Position numbers and translations under genes: made by a program. This document shows positions 8,468 through 17,568 of a DNA stretch of 37,200 bases, in pieces; within the stretch, counting starts at the first letter, position 1, and each line of letters begins with the position of its first letter. The notes below the pieces were generated by a model. The model was not told where the DNA came from. It worked only from the letters and a program-made list of their open reading frames with translations, and did no database searches. This DNA is from DATFYM01 sp035315065 (GTDB taxonomy: Bacteria; Acidobacteriota; Terriglobia; UBA7540), in NCBI GenBank assembly GCA_035315065.1, contig DATFYM010000129.1, positions 1 to 37,200 on the forward strand, in the 5' to 3' direction.

Positions 8468-10435
8468 TTATCGTCTGACCGCAATGCCTTTGGTCTCGCT
8501 CGCACGGCCGTGCATATCCCCAGGCACGTCGCAGTCGATGAACGCGCGATGCCAGAGTTCAAGGTTCAAGAGGCGCCAGATCCGGTCATAATGGTCGACG
8601 TGGCGCGCGCGATGTTCGGCGAACAGCCGCCGCAAGCTCTCGGGCTTGAACAGCCCCCGCGCCAGACTCCGCGGCTCAACCAATAAGCCCTCGATAAAGT
8701 CGAGCTGAGCGCCGGCTAACCAACCGCTCCAGGGAGTGGGGAAACCCAGCTTACGGCGATGGATGATCGAGTCTGGCAGGAGGTCTTCGACCGCAGCTTT
8801 CAGGATAAGTTTGCCTTCCAATCCGCGTGTCTGGAAGCGCGCGGGGATGCTGGCCGCAAACTCCACCAGGACATGATCCAGGAACGGCACCCGGCTCTCG
8901 ATGGAAGCGGCCATGCTCATGTTGTCCTGCTTCATCAAGAGCTCGACGAGGTACGTCTTGATGTCTGTGTAGAGAAGCCGGCCGATGAGTTCTCCTGACG
9001 AATGGTCCCAGTATGCCAGCGAGTTCTGATACGCCGAGGCAGACTGGGCGCGAAGTTCAGCCATCAGGTCATCGCCAAGCAACTCAGCCTGCTGCGCCGC
9101 CGAGAAAGCACAGTAGAAGTTCTCAAAGTAGAACGAGGCCCAGGAGTTCCCGTCCCGCGCCAGGAAGGAATGGCTCAGTTTGCGCCGAACATCGGCGCCG
9201 ATCCAAGCGGAGTCCTGGAGCGCGGCCCGCATTCGCCGGCGGAGGCCTCCCGGAACGGCGTGGCGGTAGATGCTGTCCAGACGGGAGTTCCACAAGGTCC
9301 AGGGATAGCGAGTATAGCCGGCGAGAGTCTCGTCGCTTCCCTCCCCCGTCAGGACCACCGTGACGTGCTCACGAGCCAGTTGCGCCACAAAGTAAAGGGC
9401 GACGCTGGAGGGCCAAACAATGGGCTCGTCTTCATGCCAGATCAGTTTCGGGAGAGCGTCGAAGAACTCCCGGCAGCTCACGCGAACCTCGTGGTGCACG
9501 GATCCGATATGTTTGGCGACTACGCCGGCATAGGGAAGCTCGCTATAAGGTGCTTCCTCATAACCCACCGAAAACGTCTGGATGGGTTCGCGCCGAATCT
9601 TGGTCATCAAAGCCGCGACCGCGCTCGAATCGACACCGCCGCTAAGAAAGACCCCTAGGGGCACGTCGCTCATCAAGTGGCTCGATACCGCGCCCTCCAG
9701 CATTTCCCGGTAGGTGTTGATGCAAAAGCTCTTCGTTTTCTCCTCGGACCCCGGAGAAGTGGTGAGGTCCCAGTAGCGCTCGATCCGAAGTTTGCCGCCT
9801 TCATCCAGCTCCAGGGTGTGCCCCGGCAGCAGCTTCCTGACTCCAGTGAAAAAGGTGTCGGGCCCGGCAAGATAACCAAAAGCGAGATATTCGGGCAACA
9901 CCGCCCGGTTAAACTCGGCTTGGATGCTCGGGTAGGCGAGGATAGCCTTAATCTCCGAACCAAAGAGAAATGCGTCGGCGGAATGGTGATAGTAGAAGGG
10001 TTTGATTCCCAACCGATCGCGAGCCACAAACAGCCTTCGCCGACGGCTATCCCAGAGGGCGAAGGCGAACATCCCGCGCAGATGCCGGACGCAATCCCGT
10101 CCGTACTCCTCGTAGAGGTGGACTATGGTTTCCGTATCGGTTCGAGTGCGATAGCGGTGTCCGCGCTCTTCCAGCAACGGGCGCAGATCTTGGTGGTTGT
10201 AGATTTCCCCGTTATAGACCACCCAGACGGTGCCATCCTCATTGCTTAGAGGCTGGTGGCCCGCCTGGACGTCGATAATGCTCAGGCGGCGCATCGCCAG
10301 GCCGACGTTCCCCGATACATAGAAACCATCGTCGTCAGGGCCCCGATGCGCAATCTGCCGGTTCATGGCCTCGAGCCCGGAACGCTCGACCCCACGGTCC
10401 CGATCCAATGTTATCACGCCGCAAATACCGCACAT
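8468..10435 (-). CDS. asnB: Asparagine-synthase-like amidotransferase (XrtA-system associated), copy 2
   Basis: 655 residues starting MCGICGV at 10435. An upstream in-frame extension to 10555 would bury the catalytic Cys2 and overlap the preceding gene by 104 bases, so it is rejected. Class II glutaminase motifs RGPDDDG (31-37) and NGEIYN (75-80) are present. The ATP-pyrophosphatase loop SGGVDSS lies at 265-271 and TGEGSDETLAGY further on. It is homologous to copy 1 along its length but clearly diverged, notably in the C-terminal half, so the two probably act on different acceptors. Exosortase-type loci often carry two such amidotransferases. No strong ribosome binding site precedes the start; the upstream stop is 16 bases away, so translational coupling is possible. 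Confidence 0.93.
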   Translation of the reverse strand: MCGICGVITLDRDRGVERSGLEAMNRQIAHRGPDDDGFYVSGNVGLAMRRLSIIDVQAGHQPLSNEDGTVWVVYNGEIYNHQDLRPLLEERGHRYRTRTDTETIVHLYEEYGRDCVRHLRGMFAFALWDSRRRRLFVARDRLGIKPFYYHHSADAFLFGSEIKAILAYPSIQAEFNRAVLPEYLAFGYLAGPDTFFTGVRKLLPGHTLELDEGGKLRIERYWDLTTSPGSEEKTKSFCINTYREMLEGAVSSHLMSDVPLGVFLSGGVDSSAVAALMTKIRREPIQTFSVGYEEAPYSELPYAGVVAKHIGSVHHEVRVSCREFFDALPKLIWHEDEPIVWPSSVALYFVAQLAREHVTVVLTGEGSDETLAGYTRYPWTLWNSRLDSIYRHAVPGGLRRRMRAALQDSAWIGADVRRKLSHSFLARDGNSWASFYFENFYCAFSAAQQAELLGDDLMAELRAQSASAYQNSLAYWDHSSGELIGRLLYTDIKTYLVELLMKQDNMSMAASIESRVPFLDHVLVEFAASIPARFQTRGLEGKLILKAAVEDLLPDSIIHRRKLGFPTPWSGWLAGAQLDFIEGLLVEPRSLARGLFKPESLRRLFAEHRARHVDHYDRIWRLLNLELWHRAFIDCDVPGDMHGRASETKGIAVRR

Positions 10436-10451
10436 GGCTAGTCTATTTAGC

Positions 10452-12956
10452 TTAATGGGTGGCGTTCTGCTCGAGCCCTGCCGCCAACCCCGCCTCCAGA
10501 TCCGCAAATCCCTGCTCCGAGAACTGCGGGGCCGCCGAGTCGTCGGGGCATTCAATGAGCCGCGTCACATCCTCGCGAATCCACTCACAGTACTCAACTG
10601 CGCGCTGGCAGGTGGCCAACCGCGAACCGCCGACCTCAACAAAGCTGCCGCCACAAAGCACCCAGTGCTGTCGTCCCCCTCCGGCGATACCGCAATAGAG
10701 GAACCGCGCGTCACTCCTCCAAGGTCCCAGGCGCCAAGCTTCTTCGCCACGACTGTAAAGCAGATAGTGGCGCCCCGCCGGGCTATTGTACAGATACCCG
10801 CGGGCGAGAGCAGGCCCAACGCCGGCAAGCCCCGCCCCCTCCCCTGCCCCGGTGCGAAGAACAGCCGCGTTGTCGCCGCCGATTTGATTACTCATTCTAT
10901 CATGAAGCAGCGTCGCGACACCCAGGTTCTCAATCGACTCGTTACTCGAAAGTACCAGTACCGCGAAGTCTTCCGGAAGCACGCCCTCCTTACTGAAACG
11001 CAGCACCAACGCCGGTTCCTTGCGTCCATAAGCCGGGGAAAAGTAGCCGCGACTGATTCCCTGCAACCAACCATGGCCTTCGATCGGAAGGATCGCAAGC
11101 CTCTCCGGTCGGCCCGCATTGTCTCTAGCAAACAGAACTGGGCCATTCGCCGAGAACTTGCTGGCGGTTACACCCGGAGCAAAGTGCCAGGAAAGGTTCA
11201 GGTGGTGTACTTGGCGTCCATCAACGAGATCGTATACAAACCAGAAGCGCGACTTCAGGTGAAAGAGCAGGCGACGGTGAATCACCGGGTCTGGCAGACG
11301 CCCATACCCGGCGTGGCTGCCCTCGAACAGGTCGAACGTCTTTCCAACGGTCCAGCGTTCCACCGATACAGTGGGAAGCAACTTCCAGGCGAAAGGTCCC
11401 GCCGGCTCGGCTTGATCGAGCCCGTCCACCTCCAGGGTGTTATGCGCCAGCGTACCCCGGAAGAGATCTCGCTCGCCTTCGGGCGATACGTAACAAAAGG
11501 TCCCCGGATCCACCAGCCAATCATGCCCGTTAACGGAGAGTTGCACGCTGAGCGCGTCGGCATGACCATGTCCGGATGTACCGGGGCCCTGAGCGCCTCC
11601 ATCGATTATGAGTCTCTGCGGCACCGGCTCGGAAACGGCCATCACGTGGATTCCACTGGCACCCAGCCGAACCGAGGCTGGAGCGGGGCAGGCCGCCTGC
11701 AACTCCTCGAATTCGACGGCGCCTTCTGGTCCTAGTAGCCACAGCGTCTCTTCGGGCAGCGTCGACGCAGCAGCCTTCAAATCCGGGCGGTGATACAGGA
11801 GCGCTCCCGTAGCCAGCGGATCAATCAGGTGTTCCGCGAGGTTCCGCCGCGGGTTGAAGAGCCGGCCTCCATCGTCGTCGCCGAAGCGCGGCGGAAACCC
11901 GGCCTGCGACAGATCGCGCTGGGCGTCTAACATTCTCTCAATCGTTTGATCGAATGCGGAAGGGATGGGGACGGCGTTGGCGGCAGCCAGGATCCGCGCG
12001 TGCAAGAAGAAGTCCAGCGCGTAGACATGATAGTAAACCGATTGTTCGAAGTGCATGCCGTCGGACTGCACCTGACGTTCGGCCTGACGCAACACGACCT
12101 CCCACCCCCGCGCTCGCCAGCGCCGGGCTGGCGCGAGCTGGGGGCAGAGGATTCCGATGAAGAAGAGCGCCACACCTTCGCCGAGCAGGTGAGTGTTGGG
12201 TGAGAAGTAAGTAGAAAGATACCTTTCGATGTGACGGCCGCTGACAGCGAGACCGTTCACCAAGTCTCGGCGGAAGCTCTCTGGCGCATGGACACAATTC
12301 TCGAGAAGACGAGACACCCAAAGCCAGGAGAGGCTTCGAAAGGCCACTTCGAGGCTGCTGGCCCAGTTGATTCCGAATGGATAGGGGTTTTCCCGCTGCC
12401 AGTGGTACCACTGGCGGAGCAGTTCAGCGACGAAAGATTCCTTCCCGGTGAGATGGTATGCTTTGGCCAGCGTCACCAAGTGCTGATGACGGTTGAGTTC
12501 CCAGATGACCTTGTGGTCGCCGGCATCTTCGAAACTCAGGTAAGGGATCCGGAACCAAGCCCGGCGCGGCGCCCGTTTGTGATGGACGGCATCAAGGTGC
12601 CAATCAATCTCAGGTCCGTAGTCCACATCGGTAAAGCCCAGAAGCCGGAACCGATGTAGGCAAATTTCACCCGCCTCGGCCACAATTCGTGCCGCCTCAG
12701 CCGGCAGCTTCTCCCGCAGTAATGCCGTGATTCGAGGCAAGTCGCTCGGCGAAAAGAAGAAATGTGCCGGGGGAAAAGCACCACTACCGAGTGGTGTTGC
12801 GGACATCGAATAGCGCGCCCGCGGGCGCATACCCAGGCGACCCAGTACCTCGTCCCAGCGTTTGGCGACTTCCTGCCCCGCGCGCGTCTGCAATTCGTCG
12901 CCGCTCATCGCCAAACAGCGTTCCCACGTCCGGCGCCAAATTCCTTTGCCGACCAT
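10452..12956 (-). CDS. Heparinase II/III family polysaccharide lyase-like protein
   Basis: About 834 residues. The N-terminal all-alpha alginate-lyase-like part has KVIWELNRHQHLVTLAKAY, WASSLEVAFRSLSWLW, NTHLLGEGVALFF and FEQSVYYHVYALDFF. The C-terminal beta part has SGHGHADALSVQLSVNG, DPGTFCY and AHNTLEVDG. Both patterns are standard for the heparinase II/III-like proteins of exosortase exopolysaccharide loci, which cleave uronate-containing chains by elimination. No signal peptide is visible, so it may act at the cytoplasmic side or be exported another way. The frame is open up to 13136, overlapping the upstream gene. I chose the first ATG after that gene's stop, at 12956, just before the WRRTWERCLAMSGDEL stretch that looks like a normal N-terminus. 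The start is uncertain. Confidence 0.85.
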   Translation of the reverse strand: MVGKGIWRRTWERCLAMSGDELQTRAGQEVAKRWDEVLGRLGMRPRARYSMSATPLGSGAFPPAHFFFSPSDLPRITALLREKLPAEAARIVAEAGEICLHRFRLLGFTDVDYGPEIDWHLDAVHHKRAPRRAWFRIPYLSFEDAGDHKVIWELNRHQHLVTLAKAYHLTGKESFVAELLRQWYHWQRENPYPFGINWASSLEVAFRSLSWLWVSRLLENCVHAPESFRRDLVNGLAVSGRHIERYLSTYFSPNTHLLGEGVALFFIGILCPQLAPARRWRARGWEVVLRQAERQVQSDGMHFEQSVYYHVYALDFFLHARILAAANAVPIPSAFDQTIERMLDAQRDLSQAGFPPRFGDDDGGRLFNPRRNLAEHLIDPLATGALLYHRPDLKAAASTLPEETLWLLGPEGAVEFEELQAACPAPASVRLGASGIHVMAVSEPVPQRLIIDGGAQGPGTSGHGHADALSVQLSVNGHDWLVDPGTFCYVSPEGERDLFRGTLAHNTLEVDGLDQAEPAGPFAWKLLPTVSVERWTVGKTFDLFEGSHAGYGRLPDPVIHRRLLFHLKSRFWFVYDLVDGRQVHHLNLSWHFAPGVTASKFSANGPVLFARDNAGRPERLAILPIEGHGWLQGISRGYFSPAYGRKEPALVLRFSKEGVLPEDFAVLVLSSNESIENLGVATLLHDRMSNQIGGDNAAVLRTGAGEGAGLAGVGPALARGYLYNSPAGRHYLLYSRGEEAWRLGPWRSDARFLYCGIAGGGRQHWVLCGGSFVEVGGSRLATCQRAVEYCEWIREDVTRLIECPDDSAAPQFSEQGFADLEAGLAAGLEQNATH

Positions 12957-13050
12957 CAAAGAGCCCGTCGTCGGTCCTCTGCTCAATCCTCCCTCGGATG
13001 CCTCTAAGGTTGCCCGCAAACCAAATCCTTCATCATTAAGAAGCCTCCCG

Positions 13051-15186
13051 CTATTCTCGTCGCAGGAGCCGCTTGCGCATCGCCAGCCACGATTCACCCC
13101 CAACGAACTTTCCGGCTTTCTTGAGGTTCCACGCAAGATACTGGCTCACTGGGGGAATCCCTTTGCCCTGAACCAGCCTTGCAACCGCCGCCGGTGACAT
13201 CCCCCTCAGAATAGTGAAACGGCCCAGAACGAGGCACCCGTCCACCTGGGTGGCTACCGTCGTCGGTTCGGAAGTGAAGAGCACCCGGATCCCCGTGCGA
13301 GCGGCTGCCTCCGCCACCCTCTTGGAGTAATACCCGCCAGGCACCGAGGCGACGGTGACAGGTTCTCCCAGGATGTCAGACAGGACCTTGACGCTCGTCT
13401 CCCACTCGTCAAGCAGTCGTTGCCAACCACAAACCGACATCCGCTCGGGATGGGAGGCGGAGTGGCTCCCGATGACATGGCCTCGGCTTCTCAAGGCCCT
13501 GATCTCGTTCTTGCCGAGAAACCTCTGGTTCCCGATGTAGCCGGTCGTAATCAGGAAATGCGCTTTCCAGCCCCAGGGCTCCAACAGCCCGTCGATGCAG
13601 GGCCAGGCACTCGCTCCGCCGTCGTCGAAAGTCAAATAGAAAGGAACCGCCCCCGGCCCTCCACGGGCAGAGCTCGATCGCAAATCCTCCGGCAGACGCT
13701 CAGGCTTTTCGGGAACGACTTGGGCGATCGCTGCCAAGTCTCTCTCAAATTCAATGCGATCCAGCTTGTAGCGGTTCGCTCCAGGCACCAAAAACCCGCT
13801 CGACGCCACATCACCCTGGTTGACGACGTCATGAAAAAGGAGGGTTACCGCCCTGGCCGGTATTCGTGGCCTGCCGTCAGCGCGTCTTCCGCCCGGCTCG
13901 TGATGCTCGACCCCTTGCTGAATCTGAGTCTGACCTGCTTCGGTGACGGTGATCGGCGGTGAATATACCGGCGCGGCCTGCGCCGCTCCCTGGACCACCT
14001 TTGTCAGCGTTTCGTCGAAACGGCGTGCCACAGCCGCCCAACTGTATTCTTCTTCCACCAGAGCCCGTGCCGCCCTGCCTAAAGCATTCCGGTCTCCACG
14101 ATTCGCGAGCAGGCCGAGCACCTGGCGCGCAAAATCCTCCGGGGTGTCCGCAAGCAGAATGTCGTGGCGATCGTGGACGGGCAAGCCTTCAGCGCCCACT
14201 GACGTTGAAACTACGGCCTTGCCCATGGCCATCGCTTCAAAGATCTTCAATCGAGTGCCGCCCCCGATGCGAAGGGGTACGACGTAAACCGCGGCCCCGC
14301 GCACGTGAGGACGAATATCCTCCACCTCACCCGTCACCAGGACGCCGCGGCCCCTGGCAGCTAGGGCGCGAAGCCGCTCCGACGGGCGCCGACCGGCGAC
14401 CCACAAGGTCGCATCCGGAACCTGCCGGCGAATGAGCGGCAGAACCCGCTTGGCGAAGTAAAAAACGGCGTCCTCGTTGGGCAACCAGTCCATCGACCCG
14501 GTGAAGACCATGCTGTTTGGCCTTTCAGCATCCGGCTCGGGCTGAAAGTAGTTCACGTCTACTCCCGTCGGGATCACCGTGATCTTGGAGGGCGCTATGA
14601 ACCGGGCGAAGTAGTCGCGATCGTTTTCCGAAACGGTGAGCACGTGCTGCGCGCGCTCCAGGTAACGGCGCTCCAAGCGCTCCATGGCCAGGTATTCGCG
14701 CAAGCAGACTGCTTTCCAGAGCGGGTTGATCGCCACTTGATAGTGTCGCCGCCAGATGACGGCCTCCACGTTGTGGGTAAACAGAATCTTCGGGCAAGCC
14801 TGTTCCCAGGGGATCACCGCCGCCGGGGTCACGAAGTCGCAGACGACCGCGTCAAAGGCCTCCTGGCCCATTATCTTGCGCAAGTCCTCCGACACGCCTG
14901 GCCGGCAGTACTTGGCGACCGCATGCGGGTGGCCGGAGAAAAAATCACGACCGTAATCTCTGTAGTCGGCCCAAGACCTCTGGGCCGGGATCTGGAGAGG
15001 ATGGCAAACCACACGCCGAAAAACGTCCTCAAGTTCGTGATGGGTATCTCCGGAATGAGCCGCGTAGAAGGTGAAGAGAGTCACCTCGTGCCGACGGGCC
15101 AACTCTCGTAGAATATGGTAACTTCGGATCTTACCCCCCGTATCCAGAGGCACCAGACCTCCCGCTTTTACCCATAGAATTCTCAT
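13051..15186 (-). CDS. Fusion of TIGR03087-type glycosyltransferase and polysaccharide deacetylase
   Basis: 711 residues. Residues 1 to about 400 are a GT4 glycosyltransferase of the PEP-CTERM/EpsH-associated type. It begins MRILWVKAGGLVPLDTGGK and carries FTGSMDWLPNEDAV and GGGTRLKIFEAMAMGKAVVS. A linker of low similarity follows. From about residue 444 comes a NodB/CE4 deacetylase: LLFHDVV, TFDDGG (519-524, metal-binding Asp pair) and HSASHPERM (His575 and His579). The glycosyltransferase half is a paralogue of the separate protein at 17569-18816. The start at 15186 was picked because MRILWVKAG is the family's normal N-terminus; the frame remains open 141 bases further up. Joining a transferase to a deacetylase suggests that a freshly added N-acetyl sugar is deacetylated. 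Confidence 0.9.
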   Translation of the reverse strand: MRILWVKAGGLVPLDTGGKIRSYHILRELARRHEVTLFTFYAAHSGDTHHELEDVFRRVVCHPLQIPAQRSWADYRDYGRDFFSGHPHAVAKYCRPGVSEDLRKIMGQEAFDAVVCDFVTPAAVIPWEQACPKILFTHNVEAVIWRRHYQVAINPLWKAVCLREYLAMERLERRYLERAQHVLTVSENDRDYFARFIAPSKITVIPTGVDVNYFQPEPDAERPNSMVFTGSMDWLPNEDAVFYFAKRVLPLIRRQVPDATLWVAGRRPSERLRALAARGRGVLVTGEVEDIRPHVRGAAVYVVPLRIGGGTRLKIFEAMAMGKAVVSTSVGAEGLPVHDRHDILLADTPEDFARQVLGLLANRGDRNALGRAARALVEEEYSWAAVARRFDETLTKVVQGAAQAAPVYSPPITVTEAGQTQIQQGVEHHEPGGRRADGRPRIPARAVTLLFHDVVNQGDVASSGFLVPGANRYKLDRIEFERDLAAIAQVVPEKPERLPEDLRSSSARGGPGAVPFYLTFDDGGASAWPCIDGLLEPWGWKAHFLITTGYIGNQRFLGKNEIRALRSRGHVIGSHSASHPERMSVCGWQRLLDEWETSVKVLSDILGEPVTVASVPGGYYSKRVAEAAARTGIRVLFTSEPTTVATQVDGCLVLGRFTILRGMSPAAVARLVQGKGIPPVSQYLAWNLKKAGKFVGGESWLAMRKRLLRRE

Positions 15187-15412
15187 GCTAGACTCATCCG
15201 CGGTACCGTGACATTGGAGAACGATACCCGCACGGTTTTCTCCGGAGTACTCTCCTCCGGCCCGATCCGAAACTGAAAAGCCGGGGCTGCGCGCCAGGGG
15301 CTCGAATCCACAGAAGGCACTCGGCAAAACCCTGAAATCAAGGAGCTCCGATGGTTCGCGGTATCGGGTGCCACTCGCCTGATTCTCTCATAGGTCGTGT
15401 CAGAATGGAGCA

Positions 15413-16471
15413 TCAATCCTCATTACTTGCACCTGGAGGCGCGTCGGCGTCGGTGGATCTTGCGCGTGCGATCTGTCTGGTGACCAGGCCGAGAAGGGAT
15501 TGTCTTCCCTGCATCACCTTCTGCATGCCATCTCGAAGTTTCGCAAGAAGCTTATAGCGTGACTTGGAGAACCGGGGGGCGGAGAACGGGACACAGCCAT
15601 ATTTCTCCTTATAGGGATTCTCACCGCCCCAATCATACGTCTCGAGACCGCGACTCTTCCAATAGCGCATCGCGTACCATTGAATGGTCTCGTTGGGGCG
15701 CAAAATCTGACCCGACTGGAAGCTCGCGGCACCCCAGAATTCCGCCATCTTGTTGAAGCCCGGGAAAAGTCCGGTGGCGATGCACCTGCCGTGCGGGTCG
15801 CGAGCTCGAAGCAAAAGCAAGCGACCCGTGGGCTCCAGGTGCTTGATCAGGGCTCGCACGCGGTCTATGCCGTAGGACGGCACCAGGCGCTGCTTCGCGT
15901 ACACTTCCTTCAATTGCTCGTAGTACTCGTCGGCGAACCCAAGGTCATGCGCTTCCTCGACAACGACCCCGCACTTCTCCGCTTTGCGAATACATCGGCG
16001 GCAAGCGCTCGTCATGCCGTTAAAGATGTCTGCTTCCGACTTCCTCAGGTCAGTCCGGTAGGTAGGAAAGCTCTCGCAGGCGAAACCAAGGCCCCGGCCG
16101 TCTTCAGGGCTGAAACAAGGATCACAGACTTCCAGATGCAGACATCTCAGCTTGCCAAAAGCGGCCTCTTCAACAGCGGCCAGCGCCGCCGCACGCGGTA
16201 TTCCCGGCAATAGGTTAAAGCCCATATAAGGCGTCGTCCAGCCGGGAAACCAACTCGCCAGTATTTTGACCCCGAACGCTGTGAACGTCAGTCCGCTGAA
16301 GTAGCCTACTATCGCGCTGTTGTCGCGTAACTCGAGTACGACGGGGCGAGCGTTTTGGGTCTCAGCCACAAACTCGAGCCATTCCCGGGTCTGAAAGACG
16401 GTGCGGTCCTCGAACTTGTCAAGCCGATCCCAGTCGACGTCGGAAAAAGGGACTAGATCACCCTTCACCAT
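15413..16471 (-). CDS. FemAB-like GNAT-fold acyltransferase (exosortase-system associated)
   Basis: 352 residues from the ATG at 16471. It has a double-GNAT, FemAB-like layout: FQTREWLEFVAETQNARP near the N-terminus, KSEADIFNGMTSACRRCIRKAEKCG in the middle (shortened here: NGMTSACRRCIRKAEK), and the C-terminal substrate-side block ETIQWYAMRYWKSRGLETYD followed by GGENPYKEKYG. This matches the FemAB-type proteins found in PEP-CTERM/EpsH loci (TIGR03019). Family members move an acyl or aminoacyl group, but the substrate here is unknown. A TTG at 16567 would add 32 residues of no apparent homology and overlap the preceding gene, so I prefer the ATG, which has GGGGAG just before it (very short spacing). 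A 226-base gap separates its stop end from the next gene. Confidence 0.82.
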   Translation of the reverse strand: MVKGDLVPFSDVDWDRLDKFEDRTVFQTREWLEFVAETQNARPVVLELRDNSAIVGYFSGLTFTAFGVKILASWFPGWTTPYMGFNLLPGIPRAAALAAVEEAAFGKLRCLHLEVCDPCFSPEDGRGLGFACESFPTYRTDLRKSEADIFNGMTSACRRCIRKAEKCGVVVEEAHDLGFADEYYEQLKEVYAKQRLVPSYGIDRVRALIKHLEPTGRLLLLRARDPHGRCIATGLFPGFNKMAEFWGAASFQSGQILRPNETIQWYAMRYWKSRGLETYDWGGENPYKEKYGCVPFSAPRFSKSRYKLLAKLRDGMQKVMQGRQSLLGLVTRQIARARSTDADAPPGASNED

Positions 16472-16556
16472 GTCTCCCCGTGCCAACGTGCCGACCGGGA
16501 CCGCCGGTGGACCGCAACTTGTCCACCGTTCCTTATCTGGCGGTGTCGGTCGATGG

Positions 16557-17549
16557 TCATTTATCAATCAACGTGTCCGAGTACGTGACGAAGAACCTGG
16601 AGAGTTGCGTCTTCGATTTCACCAACTGTTTCAAGCCATAGAAGAGCGGATAAATCACTCGCAGCATCCTTACTCGAAAACCATGATCCAATTCCGTCTC
16701 CGGTGTCACCGGTTGATACCCTAACTCCGCAAGATAATCGCCAACCAGACTCTCGAAAAGCCTTAACTCTTCGCTAGAGAACATCGTCTTAAAGCGCTCG
16801 ATGGGATTGAAACTCCCCTGTTCCAGTTCGGCGGAAAACGTCGTCAAGGGCTTGCGGACCGAACCCACAGCCACTTGCTGAATGCGTTGATAATCCAAGT
16901 CGTGATCAATAAAACGGCCCAGTACAGCAAGAGTTTCACGCGGCTTATTGACCAGATCCTCGTAGCGGACCTCCATATAATCGGGTTTGATCAATGCTCC
17001 CAGCTTCCGTCCTCTTCGAACTATCCATTCCCAGTAGAGTCCTGCAGCCAACAGACTCCTCTGGCGGTCCCAGGGAAGAGGGCGGCTCCAGCCGTGCCGG
17101 TCCAGAGACAGCGACGCATTCCTACCGTCGCGGATAATATGAATGACTAGGGCATCGGGGAAACCCCGCTTGATCTCGAGGAGGTAGGGAATGTTAGTGG
17201 GGGTGGAATCCGCCCAGCGATCAACTCCCTGCGCTTTCGCCACCTCTTCCATCACGATCCTCTGGAAGTCGGCCGCGCTACGGCATTCCGAGAGCACCTT
17301 AGCTTCGATGTTGCCCGCGTCCAAGCCGGAAGCCGTGAACGCTCGGCTCTGCAACCACTCCTTCACCATCCTGCGTTTATTCTTAAGGACACCCAAATCG
17401 CCGTAGTTGGCGCGAAGCACATCGAACACGTTCATTTGGGTTCGAAAATGGGCGAACCCGCCCGCGGACAACAGCATGTGATACAACATGCTGGTCCCGG
17501 ACCGCGGGCACCCTACGATAAAAACCGGGGCTTTCATTAATGTCGCCAT
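16557..17549 (-). CDS. PAPS-dependent sulfotransferase
   Basis: 330 residues, cytoplasmic. It has both PAPS-binding signatures of the sulfotransferase family: the 5'-phosphosulfate loop GCPRSGTSM (13-21) and the 3'-phosphate block IIRDGRNASLSL (138-149). It also has the MEVRYEDLVNKPRETL segment usual in bacterial members. It should move sulfate from PAPS to a hydroxyl or amino group of a sugar in the repeat unit or lipid-linked intermediate. Nineteen bases separate it from the upstream glycosyltransferase. The next gene starts 85 bases downstream of its stop. A PAPS-synthesising enzyme lies at 1-1475 on the same strand. The exact acceptor cannot be read from the sequence. Confidence 0.9.
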   Translation of the reverse strand: MATLMKAPVFIVGCPRSGTSMLYHMLLSAGGFAHFRTQMNVFDVLRANYGDLGVLKNKRRMVKEWLQSRAFTASGLDAGNIEAKVLSECRSAADFQRIVMEEVAKAQGVDRWADSTPTNIPYLLEIKRGFPDALVIHIIRDGRNASLSLDRHGWSRPLPWDRQRSLLAAGLYWEWIVRRGRKLGALIKPDYMEVRYEDLVNKPRETLAVLGRFIDHDLDYQRIQQVAVGSVRKPLTTFSAELEQGSFNPIERFKTMFSSEELRLFESLVGDYLAELGYQPVTPETELDHGFRVRMLRVIYPLFYGLKQLVKSKTQLSRFFVTYSDTLIDK

Positions 17550-17568
17550 GTAGCTTCAATCGCCGTTC

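Noticed and set aside
10365..11735. A 456-codon plus-strand open frame
   Set aside because: Antisense to the heparinase-type and amidotransferase genes; composition is that of a mirror frame.
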